The notes beneath the pieces are model-generated. The model did not search any database and was not told where the DNA came from. It saw only the letters and a list, made by a program, of their open reading frames with translations. The position numbers were made by a program, and so were the translations under genes. Source: Rhodosporidiobolus odoratus (taxonomy: Eukaryota > Basidiomycota > Microbotryomycetes > Sporidiobolales > Sporidiobolaceae). From it: 64,000 nucleotides of DNA. This document shows positions 31,998 to 44,000 of this stretch, one piece after another. Positions within the stretch are counted from its first letter, which is position 1; each line of letters begins with the position of its first letter. The stretch spans positions 310,001 through 374,000 of the forward strand of contig JAOANU010000017.1 in the NCBI GenBank assembly GCA_034387635.1, read 5' to 3'.

Positions 31998-32366
31998 TGC
32001 TACGTCTGGCTCGACGAGCACGACTTACTCCCCAGATCGCTAAGTCGTTATTTCTTATATTCCTTCCTCCAGTTGACTCTTTCTCTCTCTCTCTCTTTAC
32101 GCTCACTGCTCCCTTGACGCTTCCTGCAGACGGACGTCCTCGGACATCGTTCGGTAATGTTGAGTGATCGGAGGGAAGTCGACTTGGACTTGTACTTTTG
32201 GTAGAGAAGCTTCACCGCTACACCTCCCCGTCCGTCTGTCGAATACTAGGCTCGAATCACTGTTGATTGCTTTCGTAGCGGGAAGCTTGAGCAAGTTCCG
32301 ACCCCTCTCCTCAACCCTCTGCTAGACTACCGACATCGCCTCGAGCTTGAAGTCGTGGGTCCTGCA
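31998..32366 (+). repeat. 5' LTR of element A
   Basis: 369 bp, begins TGCTACGTCTGG and ends GGGTCCTGCA. A CT-dinucleotide run lies near 32082-32098. Confidence 0.9.
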
Positions 32367-32690
32367 CTTTTTTAACAGTCGAGCAATCGATATCTACCGT
32401 TCGGATCTTATCCGACACTACCCACCATTTCCTCCAACTCCGACGACTCCGAGGTCGCTCCTGTCCCGGCGAACCACTCCTCTTCGTCCGGAAGTTCTTC
32501 CCATTCTTCCTCATCCCTATCCTCTCTCTCGTCGTCGCCTCTCCCCAACCCGCCTCGACGCTCTACCCGCTTCGCCCGCTCCCCCTCGTACTCCCCGTCC
32601 GATCTCAACACCTTCTTAACTGCCCAACGCTCTCTCTCTCGCTCTACTCGGTTCGCCAACCTTCCGCCTCTCCCCTCGTCTTCCTCCAGC

Positions 32691-34181
32691 ATGTCTCTCC
32701 CCGTTCCCCTCGGCACCGTCCTCTCCGACCCCGCCGATGCCTGGCAGGGCGAGGACGCACAATCCGCCGTCTCGTCCGTCCGGTCTAACAACTCGCTCCG
32801 GCGACGCGAACAAGCCAACGTCGAATTCCTGGCTGCCGCCGAACGACGCCGTAGGATATTCGAGGAGCAGGAGGCACGGATGAGGCGGGAGATGGACGAG
32901 GCTGTGAGTGCGGCCGATGTGAAGTCGGAGCGGGAACGAGGGAATCCGGCCCCTTTGGGTTCCGCCGTCGAAGAAGAGGCTGAGGTCATGCAGCGTCGGT
33001 TGGACGACCTCAGACACGAGGCTGGTGCTCTTGAGCGCATGATCGCGCATCGCACGGTCGGCGTCGTCGCTCCGCAACCGCACCCGCTCTCGCAATCCGT
33101 CTCCTCGTCCCCCTCCTCTTCGCTTCCTCTCGCGTCGTTCGGTGTCAAGATCAAGGTCAAGGAGCCAAAACCTTGGACGGGGGAGTTTGACATGGTCAAG
33201 CGAGAAGGGTGGATTAAGACCGTTGCGTTATACTTCGCGGGTCTGGAGCTGGACGTGAACGCAACTCTAGATGAGCATCTCACCCCTTTCCCTTTCTATA
33301 CTCTCCGTTCTCTGTTCTCTCCCGATGCTGCTAACGGATCAATCTCGCCTCAGGCTTGGTTTGACGCTCGCAACAGCAGGATTCCCTTTGTCTCGGTCGA
33401 GGATGTCTTCAAGGCTCTCCGTTCCCACTGGGCGGATGATCACGCCGCCGAGCAGGCGCTGTCACGCTATCGTGCGGCACGTCAAGGTTCCTTGCGTGCT
33501 CGCGATTTCGGTGCAGCGCTCGATGCTTTGGCAGACGCATGCTTCGATCGCAAGATCGACGACCTCGACCGCAGGACAACCTTCGTCGGGGGCCTTCAGC
33601 CCTCGGTGCAAGACTTTGTTCGGACGCAGCTTGCGTCGTTGAAGGCTCTGGGCAAGCAGGACGCAACCTTTGATGAGGTCGTCAAGATTGCCGCATTGAC
33701 CGATGGATTGGCGTTGTTTTCGTCTAAGAAGACTTCTTCTCTTTCATCGGGGAATGTGGGCTCTACCTCCAAGAAGAACAGCGCTAACGATCCTTCTTCC
33801 TTGTCTCCTAAGGTCTCCTCTTCCCCTTCTTCTCCCCGCGGCCCCTCGACGTGGACTCAAGACGCCCAGAGTTGGCAGTCATCGCACCCGGTTGCCTCAA
33901 AAGCTGACTGGTTTGATGCGCGTCCGCGTCCTACTACGAAACCAGTGCGATGCTACAACTGTGGCGATCTTGGGACACACTACTCGAGGGCCTGCACGGC
34001 GTTGAGGAGGGACCCCAAGGGGGTGGTTGTGGCAATGTTGTCTAAGCTGCGTATCTCTTCCTTGTCCGCTTCTCCATCTCCTCCCGTTGCTTCTTCCTCT
34101 GCTCCTACGGCTCCGGCGATCGCTTCGGCGAACCGCTTCGAAACCCTTAGCGAGGACGAGGGAAAAGCGGACGAGGAGTAA
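32691..34181 (+). CDS. Gag-like protein of element A
   Basis: Structural capsid-type polyprotein of 496 residues. A coiled-coil-like segment (RRIFEEQEARMRREMDEA) precedes the retrotransposon gag core (IKVKEPKPWTGEFDMVKREG, ARQGSLRARDFGAALDALAD, FVGGLQPSVQDFVRTQ). A single zinc knuckle CYNCGDLGTHYSRAC (CX2CX4HX5C as spaced here) lies near the C-terminus at about 33950-33996. Close to the stop, GGGAAAA at 34160-34166 is in the gag frame as G-GGA-AAA, the classic slippery pattern for -1 frameshifting. The pol frame is -1 to gag and open across this point. Confidence 0.88.
   Translation: MSLPVPLGTVLSDPADAWQGEDAQSAVSSVRSNNSLRRREQANVEFLAAAERRRRIFEEQEARMRREMDEAVSAADVKSERERGNPAPLGSAVEEEAEVMQRRLDDLRHEAGALERMIAHRTVGVVAPQPHPLSQSVSSSPSSSLPLASFGVKIKVKEPKPWTGEFDMVKREGWIKTVALYFAGLELDVNATLDEHLTPFPFYTLRSLFSPDAANGSISPQAWFDARNSRIPFVSVEDVFKALRSHWADDHAAEQALSRYRAARQGSLRARDFGAALDALADACFDRKIDDLDRRTTFVGGLQPSVQDFVRTQLASLKALGKQDATFDEVVKIAALTDGLALFSSKKTSSLSSGNVGSTSKKNSANDPSSLSPKVSSSPSSPRGPSTWTQDAQSWQSSHPVASKADWFDARPRPTTKPVRCYNCGDLGTHYSRACTALRRDPKGVVVAMLSKLRISSLSASPSPPVASSSAPTAPAIASANRFETLSEDEGKADEE
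34160..34166 (+). promoter_or_regulatory. Candidate -1 ribosomal frameshift site (GGGAAAA)
   Basis: Matches X-XXY-YYZ in the gag reading frame, 15 bases before the gag stop codon. The -1 frame from here runs open into protease and beyond. The same heptamer in the same frame occurs in element B at 41030-41036. Confidence 0.6.
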
Positions 34182-37100
34182 GGCTACCCCCACCTTGCTC
34201 CTCGCCGTCTAGTACCCGGGGCACTTTCCTTCTTCCCACTGATGACTCAGCGGAGCCAGCGGCTCGGGCTTCATGCCCTTGCAGCGAACTTATTGCTCTT
34301 AGCGTTTCTGAGGGATGGGAGCGACCAACCCAGGAGGACTTCCGGTCTTTCCTTTCGTCTCGGCGGAGCCGGACAGATACTCCTCCTCGTTCCCATTCCC
34401 TTTCTTCGCCACCATCGTTTTCTTCTCCCTTACCTACCCTGGCTGCTGTAGTGGAGGACACGTTGACTTCTATTGCTCCTGTAGAGACGGATGCAACGCC
34501 AAACCTTTCTCCTAGCTTGTCTACGGCTAGTGCAGGAGAAGTGGAAGCCTCTAGCTACGCCTCGACGGAAGCGCAGGCCGAGCCGGTCTCCACCAAGGTG
34601 GCCAGTAAGCCAAGGAAGTCGCGACGGTCTAAACGCTCTTCTAAGTTCCCTTCCTTGCCCCCTAATATAGCATCTCTCCCGCTTACTCTTCCTTCCTTGT
34701 TCGGGTCGAAATCGACAACTCAAGTGAAGGGGGATACCCTCATCGATTCCGGCGCTCAGGCGGACATCCTATCCCCGGAGCTCGTCACTCGTCTGGGACT
34801 TGACGTGCGACGGCTCGTCGCGCCAGTCCATGCTGACCTCGCCGCCGATGGGAACCAAGTCCGCCTGTCCCTCTTCGTCACAACTTCCGTCGCCGTCGGC
34901 AAGATTCGTCATGCCGAGCGCTCGTTCTTCGTCCTACCCCTCCCTTCCGGCATCGACGCTATCCTGGGTGTACCGTGGCTCAAAGATTCAGGTGTGGCCG
35001 TCTCGGCTACGTCTCTCTTTGTCGCGCCGACTGGTCCTTCGGAAGAGATTTACGACTTCGTCCAAGGTCAATTCGTCGAGCAGCCGGACGCCAACTTCGA
35101 GTCGCTCGGGTACACTCGTCGCGACATGACCGACCTGGAGTTAGATTCCTTCGTCCTCTGCGCTATCCAGGCGGGGGTCGAGGCCGACGTCGTCAAGGAG
35201 GTCATCGAACGTATTGAGTTTGAACCCCATAACCCTCTGTTGAAGTTCCCGACGATGATGACCCTACTGACGATCTCTCTGCGGAAGAGGCGCAAGCGGA
35301 GCTGGAGGCTATGCTTAGCGAATTCGACGATGTTTTCGTTGATTCTTTGCCAGGTCCACCTCCCCTTCGTCCCGTCAACCACAAGATCCATCTGAAGGAC
35401 GTCGAAAAGAAGATTCGACCGCATGCGATCCGCATGCCAGACCGGTACAAGGCGCAGTGGACCGCCCATCTCCGCAAGTTCGTCGACTCGGGATTCTGGT
35501 CGCCGGCTGCCCTGGACTCCGCCTGCGCCATGTTCGCCGTGCCGAAGCACGATCGGACGCAGGCCCGCTTCGTCATCAACCTCAAGCCTCGGAACGAGAA
35601 CACCATCAAGATGGCTTTGCCCATTCCGGACATGAAGGAGGTCCGGTACCGGGTAGTGAGCAAGAAGTATCGTTCCAAGCTTGATTTCAAGCAGGCATAC
35701 GAGCAGATCAGGCTCACAGCCGAGTCTGTCGGACTATCGGGCTTTGTGACGCCTAATGGGACTTTCGTCTCTCGGGTTATGCAACAGGGCGATACGAATG
35801 CGCCTGAGACGATGCATCAAGTTTGCTACATGATGTTCTCTAAGGCAGTAGGACGATTCCTCGATGTCTTTTATGATGACGTTCTTGTGTACTCAGATAC
35901 TCGACGTGCCCATCTCCGCCATCTCCGTATCATCCTCACCTCCCTTCGCCATTATCGCTTCTATCTCTCTCGCGCCAAGGTCGAGTTCTTCGCCACCTCG
36001 ATGGAGGTACTGGGAGCAGTAGTGGATGATGATGGCGTTCACGTGGTCCCAGACAAGTGGGATGCGGTGAAGCGTTGGCCCACCCCTAAGAACGCCAAAG
36101 ACGTTCTTCGGTTCATGGGAACCGTTCAATGGATGTCCGATCATCTTCCGCATCTTAACGAGATTGTGGCGGTATTGACTCGACTGACGGGGAAGACTGA
36201 GTGGGACTGGACTCCGGCGTGCGACATGGCTTTCGATCTGCTAAAGTCCCTCGTTCCACGTTCCCTTTCCCCCTTGAACATCTCCACACTCGATGACGGC
36301 ACTGAGCGTCTCTTCCTCTTTACAGATGCCTCGGTCTTCGGCTGCGGGGGATGGCTAGGTCAAGGAAGCTCTCGTGATACGGCTCGCCCTTTCCGATTCT
36401 TCTCGGCCAAGTTAAATCCCGCACAGCGCAACTACTCGACCACCGACCAGGAGCTCCTTGCCGTCTTCGTGGGAACGAAGAAGATGCATGAGCATCTGGT
36501 TGGCTTCCGGTTCACGGTAGTCTGCGACCATGAGCCGCTGAAGACTTGGCTGACGCAGCCGCCAAAGGCAACGCGTCGCCACGTTCGCTTGTGGGAGGTC
36601 CTAGCCCAGTACGATTTCGACTGGGAATTCATCCCTGGTGTCAAGAACGTCCTGGCAGACGCGTTGTCGAGGCTGGCGGAGTTGGACGAGGAGGAACGCT
36701 TGGGTTTACCCGACGCTCCCGAACCAACTCCGTCGTCGGAGGATCCCGAACCTTTCTCTTCCACGCTAACCGAACGCGCTCACGTTGTTTTTGCATCTCT
36801 TGTTGCCTCCCTCTCCTCCGCTTCCGCTCCCTCCGCCACTGCCCTCACGCTCGCTCCCATCGCCGTTCCTGACCTCACGTCTTCCCTCCCCTCGTCCTTC
36901 CTCTCTTCTCTCCGTTCGTCACTCCAAACCGACGCTCTCACCTCTAAGATCCTCGCTGCACCTGCGTCGCATTCAGGTTTTGCCGTGGAAGATGGGCTCG
37001 TGTTCCGAGCGGATGACGGTGGATGGAAATTGGTCCTTCCGGCTGGTCGTCACCGTCGGGAGGATGGGAGGGATGCAGGATTAATGGAGACGGTGGTCGC

Positions 37101-38514
37101 GAGGTGCCACGAGCTGGTAGGGCACCTTGGCGCGAGTAAAACGCTGAGTTATACGCGGCGGTTCTTCTGGTGGAAGAGCATGGCGAGCGACGTGGTGGAC
37201 TTCTGCCGGTCGTGCGAGCCGTGCAACCGCAACAAGGCGCCCACTACCGCGCCGTACGGGTTCCTACATGCCTTCGACCCTCCGCCTCGATGCTGGTCGC
37301 GAATCGGCATGGACTTCGTCGTCGGGCTCCCCCCTTCCCTCTTCCTTTCTTCTCCCGTCGACTCCATCCTGACGGTGACGGACTACCTCTCCAAGATGGT
37401 GGTTCTTATCCCCCTCAAATCCACCGCTACCGCCGCTGAAGTCGCCGACGCTTTCCACATCCACGTCTTCCGCCGCTTCGGCCTCCCTTCCTCCATCGTT
37501 TCCGACCGCGACCCCAAGTTTACATCCGCCTTCTGGGCGTCTCTCAACCGGAAAATTGGTGTCACGCTCGCCATGTCTACCGCGGCGCACCCTCAAACTG
37601 ACGGGCGCGCTGAAGTAACGAACAAAACGGTCGGCCAGGTGTTGCGAGTGTTGTGTGAGGATTCTCCTGACGATTGGGCGTCGAAGTTGGTGGCCTGCGA
37701 GTTCGCCATCAACTTGGCGACGGCGGCGGCCACTGGGCTAGCGCCCTTCGAGGTGGTTTACGGCTTCCTGCCTACCGTGTGGCCGGCGGGGAGTTGGGAT
37801 GCAGCAGGGAACTTGGCGGCGGAAGGCTTTGCAGAGCGCACGAGGCTTTATTCCCTCGCAGCCACTGACACCATTATTGCTTCTCGAGTAGCCATGACTC
37901 ATCAGGAGAACCGCCATCGACGCGACGATACCGACGTCTTCAAGGTTGGTGACAAAGCCTACCTCTCTTCCGCCGGCCTCCGCTTCCCGAAAGGCCTCAC
38001 ATCCAAATTTATTCCCCGCTACATCAGTCCTTACACCATCTCCCGCGCCTTCCCCAGCTCTTCGAACTATTCGCTCGACCTTCCCCCTCACCTCCGCATT
38101 CACAACAAGTTCCACGCTTCTAAACTTCGCCCCCACTTCCCGAATGACGACTCTCGCTTTCCTCACCGTTCGTTCGACGCGCCTCCTCCCGTTATCGCGG
38201 CCTCCGACGCAGCCGAAGCGGAGTATTTGGTGGAAAAGGTGGTGGCGGATAAAGTGGTGCGAGGTCGTCGTCACTTCAAGGTGCGGTATCTGGGGTACTC
38301 GGCGAGTGAGGACCAGTGGCGTCCGGAAGCCGAGCTTAAGGCAACTGCAAAGGAGACCCTGGATGCCTACCTCGCGCTCAAAAAGGTACAAGGTAAAGGT
38401 GCTCCGGCGCGCGCGAGGCTATCAGGGCTTCTCTTTTCTCTGCGGGCGTCCTTCTCAGGGGAGGTGAGTGCTACATCTGGCTCGACGAGCACGACTTACT
38501 CCCCAGATCGCTAA
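34166..38514 (+). pseudogene. Pol polyprotein of element A, broken by a frameshift
   Basis: Pol with aspartic protease (TLIDSGAQADILS, about 34736), reverse transcriptase ([13 protein letters not shown], then [10 protein letters not shown] for the YxDD box near 35875), RNase H ([25 protein letters not shown]), integrase HHCC zinc finger (HELVGHLG...[11 protein letters not shown]), the DDE core ([35 protein letters not shown]) and a C-terminal chromodomain ([28 protein letters not shown]). The reading frame shifts between protease and reverse transcriptase near 35242, where comparison with element B indicates loss of one base; the RT part then continues in another frame (35311-38514). The last codons run into the 3' LTR. 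Inactive as it stands unless the lost base is a sequencing error. Confidence 0.85.
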
Positions 38515-38816
38515 GTCGTTATTTGTTATATTCCTTCCTCCAGTCGACTCTTTCTCTCTCTCTCTCTTTACGCTCACTGCTCCCTTGACGCTTCCTGCAG
38601 ACGGACGTCCTCGGACATCGTTCGGTAATGTTGAGTGATCGGAGGGAAGTCGACTTGGACTTGTACTTTTGGTAGAGAAGCTTCACCGCTACACCTCCCC
38701 GTCCGTCTGTCGAATACTAGGCTCGAATCACTGTTGATTGCTTTCGTAGCGGGAAGCTTGAGCAAGTTCCGACCCCTCTCCTCAACCCTCTGCTAGACTA
38801 CCGACATCGCCTCGAG
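38469..38816 (+). repeat. 3' LTR of element A, first part
   Basis: Aligns with 31998-32345 with no gaps and three substitutions. It ends TCGAG, which is repeated at 45711-45715 after element B. Confidence 0.92.
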
Positions 38817-39180
38817 TGCAAGGAAGTGTCCTCGCACCTCTCGTCCTTCGCTTCTAAGTCTGTCTTCTCAGTCCTATCGCTAGATGATACTGATTATTAG
38901 TTTTCCCCGCAGACTATCACTTACTCATGTCTGCGGTTGACTTGGGAAGGAGTAGTAGACGGTCACTCAACATGGGCTGAGCTGTAGCGGTTCTCTTCCC
39001 CTTCTTTTCCCTTTTTTTCTTTAGCGCTCTATTCTCTACTACTGTTGTTCTACGGAATAATACCCAGTTCACTGTCTTCGGTGACCGTCTGCCCTCGCCT
39101 TCGCTCAGGCAACCTCCTTCCGACTTCTTACCGCAAGTGACCTGTCCTCGCCATCCGGCTTGAAGACGGTGCCCCTTGCA
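38817..39180 (+). repeat. 5' LTR of element B
   Basis: 364 bp, TGCAAGGAAGTGTCC to GGTGCCCCTTGCA; near-identical to 45347-45710. Confidence 0.92.
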
Positions 39181-39470
39181 CTTTTTTGACAATTCAAGGT
39201 TATTAAACCGTCAAGATTACATCCTCACCCCTCTCCTCCCTCGGACCGTCGTCCCGGTCATCCGATCGACCTCCTATCTCTCATTCAACTTCTTCCTCCA
39301 CTTCCTCATCCTCTGCCGGATCATCTCTCCAGTCGCCCACCCCGGTTATCCTTGGTCTGCGTCAGTCTCGACGTCGCCAGCAACAACCTCCGTCCTTCAC
39401 CGCATCCGATCACGAAACCTTCATTACCGCCCACCGTTCCATTCCCCGTTTCGTCCGCTTCGCCAATAAC

Positions 39471-41027
39471 ATGGCCCCTCCAATCGTCTCCGCCGAGGAT
39501 CCGCCCGAGGTTCCCCTTGATGCGGGCTCACCCCACTCCAACCCGGCCGCCGCCTGGGCGTCTACCAAGCCCCCACCTTCCCATCGGTCGGTTCGTTCCG
39601 CTACTTCAGCGGCGCGGGCGGTCTTCCTGGACGCCCTGGAGAAGAGCAAAGAGATGCGTTGGCGGCAGTTTCAGGAGCGTGAGAAGGAATTAGAGCAATT
39701 GGCTCAAGACGAGTTAAGGCGCATGAAGGCAGAGTCGGAGGCGGGGTCTCAAGCTACGGCCCCAACGGTTGCCGGCGATGCAGGCGATTTGGAGGTACTG
39801 GTTAGGCAGAAGGCGGAGGCGTTGGCCAAGGCGGACATGCTTGAGCGGATTATTCAGGCTAAGAATCAGTCTGCTGGTCCTCGTCGTCCCCCTACGGTTC
39901 CCCCTCGGCCGCAGCCGGTGGTTCAGACTAACGCCTTACCCTCGTCTCCCGAGTCCGAGTATGAGACACTCGTGACTCCCCCTCCCTCTCCTAACGCTCC
40001 TGTCGTCTCCCGTTTTACAGACATCTCCCTCAAGAAGGTGTCGGCTCCTAAGGCGTGGCAAGGCGACTTCAACTACAGACGTCGGGAGGCTTTCGTCAAG
40101 TCGGCCATTGGTTACTTGGCGTCCGTCGGCGTCGCCTTGGACAAGGAGATCTCAGCCTCGTGGACGCCTCAAGCTCACTTGGCGTTACGTTCCCTCTTTT
40201 CTTCCGAGTCCAAGGGCTCGTTTCTTTCCGCAGTCGATTGGTTTGATGCCATCGACCGCGAACACACTCACATCACTCCGCAGTTGATCTTTGCAGAGCT
40301 TCGTGCTCACTGGGTTGATGATGCCGCCGCGGAGGATAATTTCCGGCGGTATCGTCAAGCCAAGCAAGGTTCTCTGAAGGTGCGAGAGTTTGGGGCATTG
40401 GTCGAGCAGTTGGCGTTCGACTGCTTCGACCGAGTAGTCTCGGACGAGGATCGCGCCTCAACTTTCCGCGAAGGATTGAATGCGGGCACTAAGGATTTTA
40501 TTCTCCAGGTTCAAGCAGCCCAATCGGCGGCGTTCGGAACTCCCGCGAGGATGGGATTCCGGAAGTTGGTGCAGGTCGCCTCGGCGTACGATTCCGTCGA
40601 GTCGCGCCGATCTACATCTTCTTCTGCTCCCTCTTCTAACAAGAACGCTCGCTCGAACGCTAACTCTTCCTCTTCTCATTCCTCACCTTCTTCGTCTTCC
40701 CCGTCCTCCGCACCTCCTTCCTCTTCCTCGCCCTCGTCGCAGAAGAGCAAGTCGTGGGTGGAGGACGCGCAAGACTGGCAGTCGAGCCACGCCGTCAAGG
40801 AAAAGGATCGTTGGTTCCGCAAGGACACCCGTCCCACGTCTAGTGCGGTGAGATGCTATAACTGCTGTCGCGAAGGGTTCCATGTCTCTTCGGGTTGTCC
40901 CTACTCGCGTGGTTATCCTCGCACGGTGGTTATCGCGGGAATTCAGCCGAAGCTAAGTCCCTCTTCTCCATCTACCCCTTCTCCCGAGGCTGCGGTCGAG
41001 GAGGAGGATCTGGTAATTTCCTCTTGA
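39471..41027 (+). CDS. Gag-like protein of element B
   Basis: 518 residues. A basic/acidic helical region (RWRQFQEREKELEQLAQDEL) precedes the gag core (KAWQGDFNYRRREAFVKSA, KQGSLKVREFGALVEQLA). A Ser-rich linker follows, then one zinc knuckle CYNCCREGFHVSSGC near 40855-40900, where the second glycine position is replaced by Cys compared with element A. It ends LVISS and TGA at 41025-41027. The pol ORF overlaps its end in the -1 frame. The GGGAAAA heptamer found before the stop in element A lies here one codon after the stop. Confidence 0.85.
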   Translation: MAPPIVSAEDPPEVPLDAGSPHSNPAAAWASTKPPPSHRSVRSATSAARAVFLDALEKSKEMRWRQFQEREKELEQLAQDELRRMKAESEAGSQATAPTVAGDAGDLEVLVRQKAEALAKADMLERIIQAKNQSAGPRRPPTVPPRPQPVVQTNALPSSPESEYETLVTPPPSPNAPVVSRFTDISLKKVSAPKAWQGDFNYRRREAFVKSAIGYLASVGVALDKEISASWTPQAHLALRSLFSSESKGSFLSAVDWFDAIDREHTHITPQLIFAELRAHWVDDAAAEDNFRRYRQAKQGSLKVREFGALVEQLAFDCFDRVVSDEDRASTFREGLNAGTKDFILQVQAAQSAAFGTPARMGFRKLVQVASAYDSVESRRSTSSSAPSSNKNARSNANSSSSHSSPSSSSPSSAPPSSSSPSSQKSKSWVEDAQDWQSSHAVKEKDRWFRKDTRPTSSAVRCYNCCREGFHVSSGCPYSRGYPRTVVIAGIQPKLSPSSPSTPSPEAAVEEEDLVISS

Positions 41028-44000
41028 GAGGGAAAAGCCGGAGGCGTGTAAGGGCAAAGAAGCCTTACATGCCTATTGAGACTTCCTTATCTTCTTCAGA
41101 TTCCTTTCCCATTCCCTGTGATGAAGGTCTCGAGGGCGTCTTGTCACCCGCGTGCGTATGCGCTAAGGTGTACCAGCGTTTCCTTTCTGAGGGCGGATCC
41201 GTTCTATCGTTGGATCAATGGCGTCATTGGGCATCTAATGTACCACTGACTACTCCTTCCCACGTTCGAACAGATCCTCCCGAGACCCCTGCCTCTTCCC
41301 TTCCCTCGTTCCTTCCTCCTTCGCGGTCCGACAGTCCTTTTCCGGATACCGGCGCTTCGTCGGCTTTGGTAGCTACCTTGTCTCCTGTCGAGCCTTCGGG
41401 TGTAGATGATTGTGAGGAAGGTGAAACTAAACCGTTTCGCGCCGAAACCCCTCTGATTGCGCCCGAGACTCGGGACTCATCGAGGAGAAAGCGTCGTTCC
41501 GCTGCTAAGTCGCATCCCTTTGAACCTCAGGTTGCGCCTCAGCCGCTGACCGTCCCGGTTCGTCTTGGTGAACAGCAAGCGACTGCATTGGTCGATTCTG
41601 GTTCGCAAGCGGACGCCCTATCGTCGGCTTTCGCCCATCGACTTGGCCTTCCTTTCCGTCGCCTCTTGGCCCCAGTCCATGCAGACTTGGGTGCCGATGG
41701 GCATGCCGTTCGCCTCAGTATTTACGTTGAGGTGTCGGTAGAAGTCGGGGACTTGGTCGTTCCCCGCCGTTCTTTCTTCGTCGCTCCCTTACCCGAGGGA
41801 ATCGACGCCATTCTGGGCGTACCCTGGATGAAGACCACCAACACCGCTGTGTCCGCAACCTCGCTATTCGTGGTACCCGTCGGTCCGTCCGAGGACGTTT
41901 ACAACTTCTTGACGGGCACCTTCAACCTTCAACCTCGTCGAAATTTCGACGATCTCGGTTTCGTCGACCGTCCAATGACGGTCGACGAGGAGCATCGCTT
42001 TGCAGTATGCGCGGTGCTTGCGGAGGTTGAAGGTATCGAAGATTTCGTGGACTTTGAGCCGCACAATCCGCTGCTCGATGTCGATGAAGATGATCCTTCC
42101 CGTCCTGACCTCTCCGCTGAGGAGGCTGAGTCTTTGCTCGCCTCTCTCCAGGCACAATTTGCTGACGTCCTAGTTGACATTCTACCCGATAGGCTACCTC
42201 CCCACCGGCCTATCGATCATTCCATCGACTTGGTAAACGACGAACTCAAGATTCGTCCCAAGGTGATCGGGATCCCCGCCCGGTACGACAAGCAATGGCG
42301 CGCTCACGTACTCAAGTTCAAGGAGTCGGGCCATTGGTCTCCCATGGCGTTGGACTCCGCCTGTTCCATGTTCTCGGTTCCGAAGCACGACCCTTCCGAG
42401 GCGCGATTCGTGATCAACCTCAAACCGCGCAACATGAATACTCGGAAACGTATCAGTCCCATTCCCGATATGAAGGGAGTTCGTTTACGACTTGGCGCCC
42501 ACAGATACCGAACCAAGCTCGACTTCAAAAATGCCTACGAGCAAATTCGCTTGGCACTGGAGTCGGTAGCTAAGTCCGGTTTCGTGACGCCTTCGGGCAC
42601 TTTCGTATCTCCGGTGATGCAGCAAGGCGATACTAATGCGCCTGATACTATGCACCGAGTGTGTGCGATGATGTTCGAGAAAGCCCTTGGGCGTTTTCTC
42701 GACGTTTTCTATGACGACGTGTTTATCTACTCACACACTCGTCGAGCGCATCTCCGTTACTTGGAGATTGTATTCACGACTCTTCGTCATTACAGGTTCT
42801 TCCTGTCTCGGACGAAGGTCGAGCTCATGGCTCCTTCCCTCAAGGCACTTGGTTGCATCATCGACGATGCCGGCGTCTCGGTGGATCCGTCTCAGTGGGA
42901 CGCCGTCCAGAACTGGCCTACACCTCGCAATAAGAAGGATATCATGAGGTTCTCGGGAACCGTGCAATGGATGGGTGATCACCTTCCCCATCTGAACGAA
43001 CTAATGGCGCCCATCTCCCGCTTAACAGGGTCCGTCGACTGGAATTGGTCCCCGGCCTGTCAAGCGGCATTCGAGCTCGTTAAGTCCCTGGTTCCCCGTA
43101 CTCTGTCCCCTCTCAATCTCGCCGCCTTGGAAAGTGGCGAGGAGAAGCTCTTCATTTTTTCCGATGCTTCCATACTTGGGTGTGGCAGTTGGATCGGGCA
43201 GGGGACCAGTCGTGACACTGCGAGGCCGTTCCGTTATCACTCAGCTAAGTTTAACTCAGCGCAGCGCAACTATCACACAACCGACCAGGAGCTTCTTGGC
43301 GTCCTCGATGCTTGTCTCAAGTATTGGGAGCTGATCCTGGGTTGGGACGTTGTGGTCGTTACGGATCACCAGCCTTTGCGTACCTATTGGGACCAAAGTC
43401 CTAAGTTAACTCGACGGCATGTTCGGCTGTGGGAGACTCTCTCCCAATTCTCTTTGGTCTGGGATTTCATTCCCGGTTGTCTCAACGTCTTTGCCGACGC
43501 GCTCTCGCGTCTTGCGGAGCTATGTGCTGACGAAGAATGGCTAACCCTTCCGTCCGCTCAAGAGCCACCTCCTGCAGATGACGATGCTGCGCCATCCCCG
43601 GTCGAACCGTCCGCGAGAATGGTTCTTGCGGTTCTCGCCCTTCAGGCGGCTACCGGTCATTGTTCCGAAGCGGTGGTAGCTCCGGTGGTAGCAGGGGAGA
43701 GACCGGACGAGTCCTCTTCCACTCGCTCCCTCCTACTGTCCCTACCGTCCGCTCTGTCTTCCTCATTACCCACGGCTCTGCCGCTTGACCCTCTGGGTCG
43801 CAAGGTGCTGGCGGCCCCAGCGCAGTTTCCCCTCTTTGTCGTTCAAGAGGGGATACTATTCCGTACTGATGGCGAGTTGCCTCAACTCTACATTCCGCAG
43901 GGTCGTCTTTTGACCAAGGATGGTTCTCCTTCGTTTGTCGAGAGCGTTCTCAAGCAATCACACGACGCTCTCGGACACTTCGGAGCCGTCAAGACACTGG

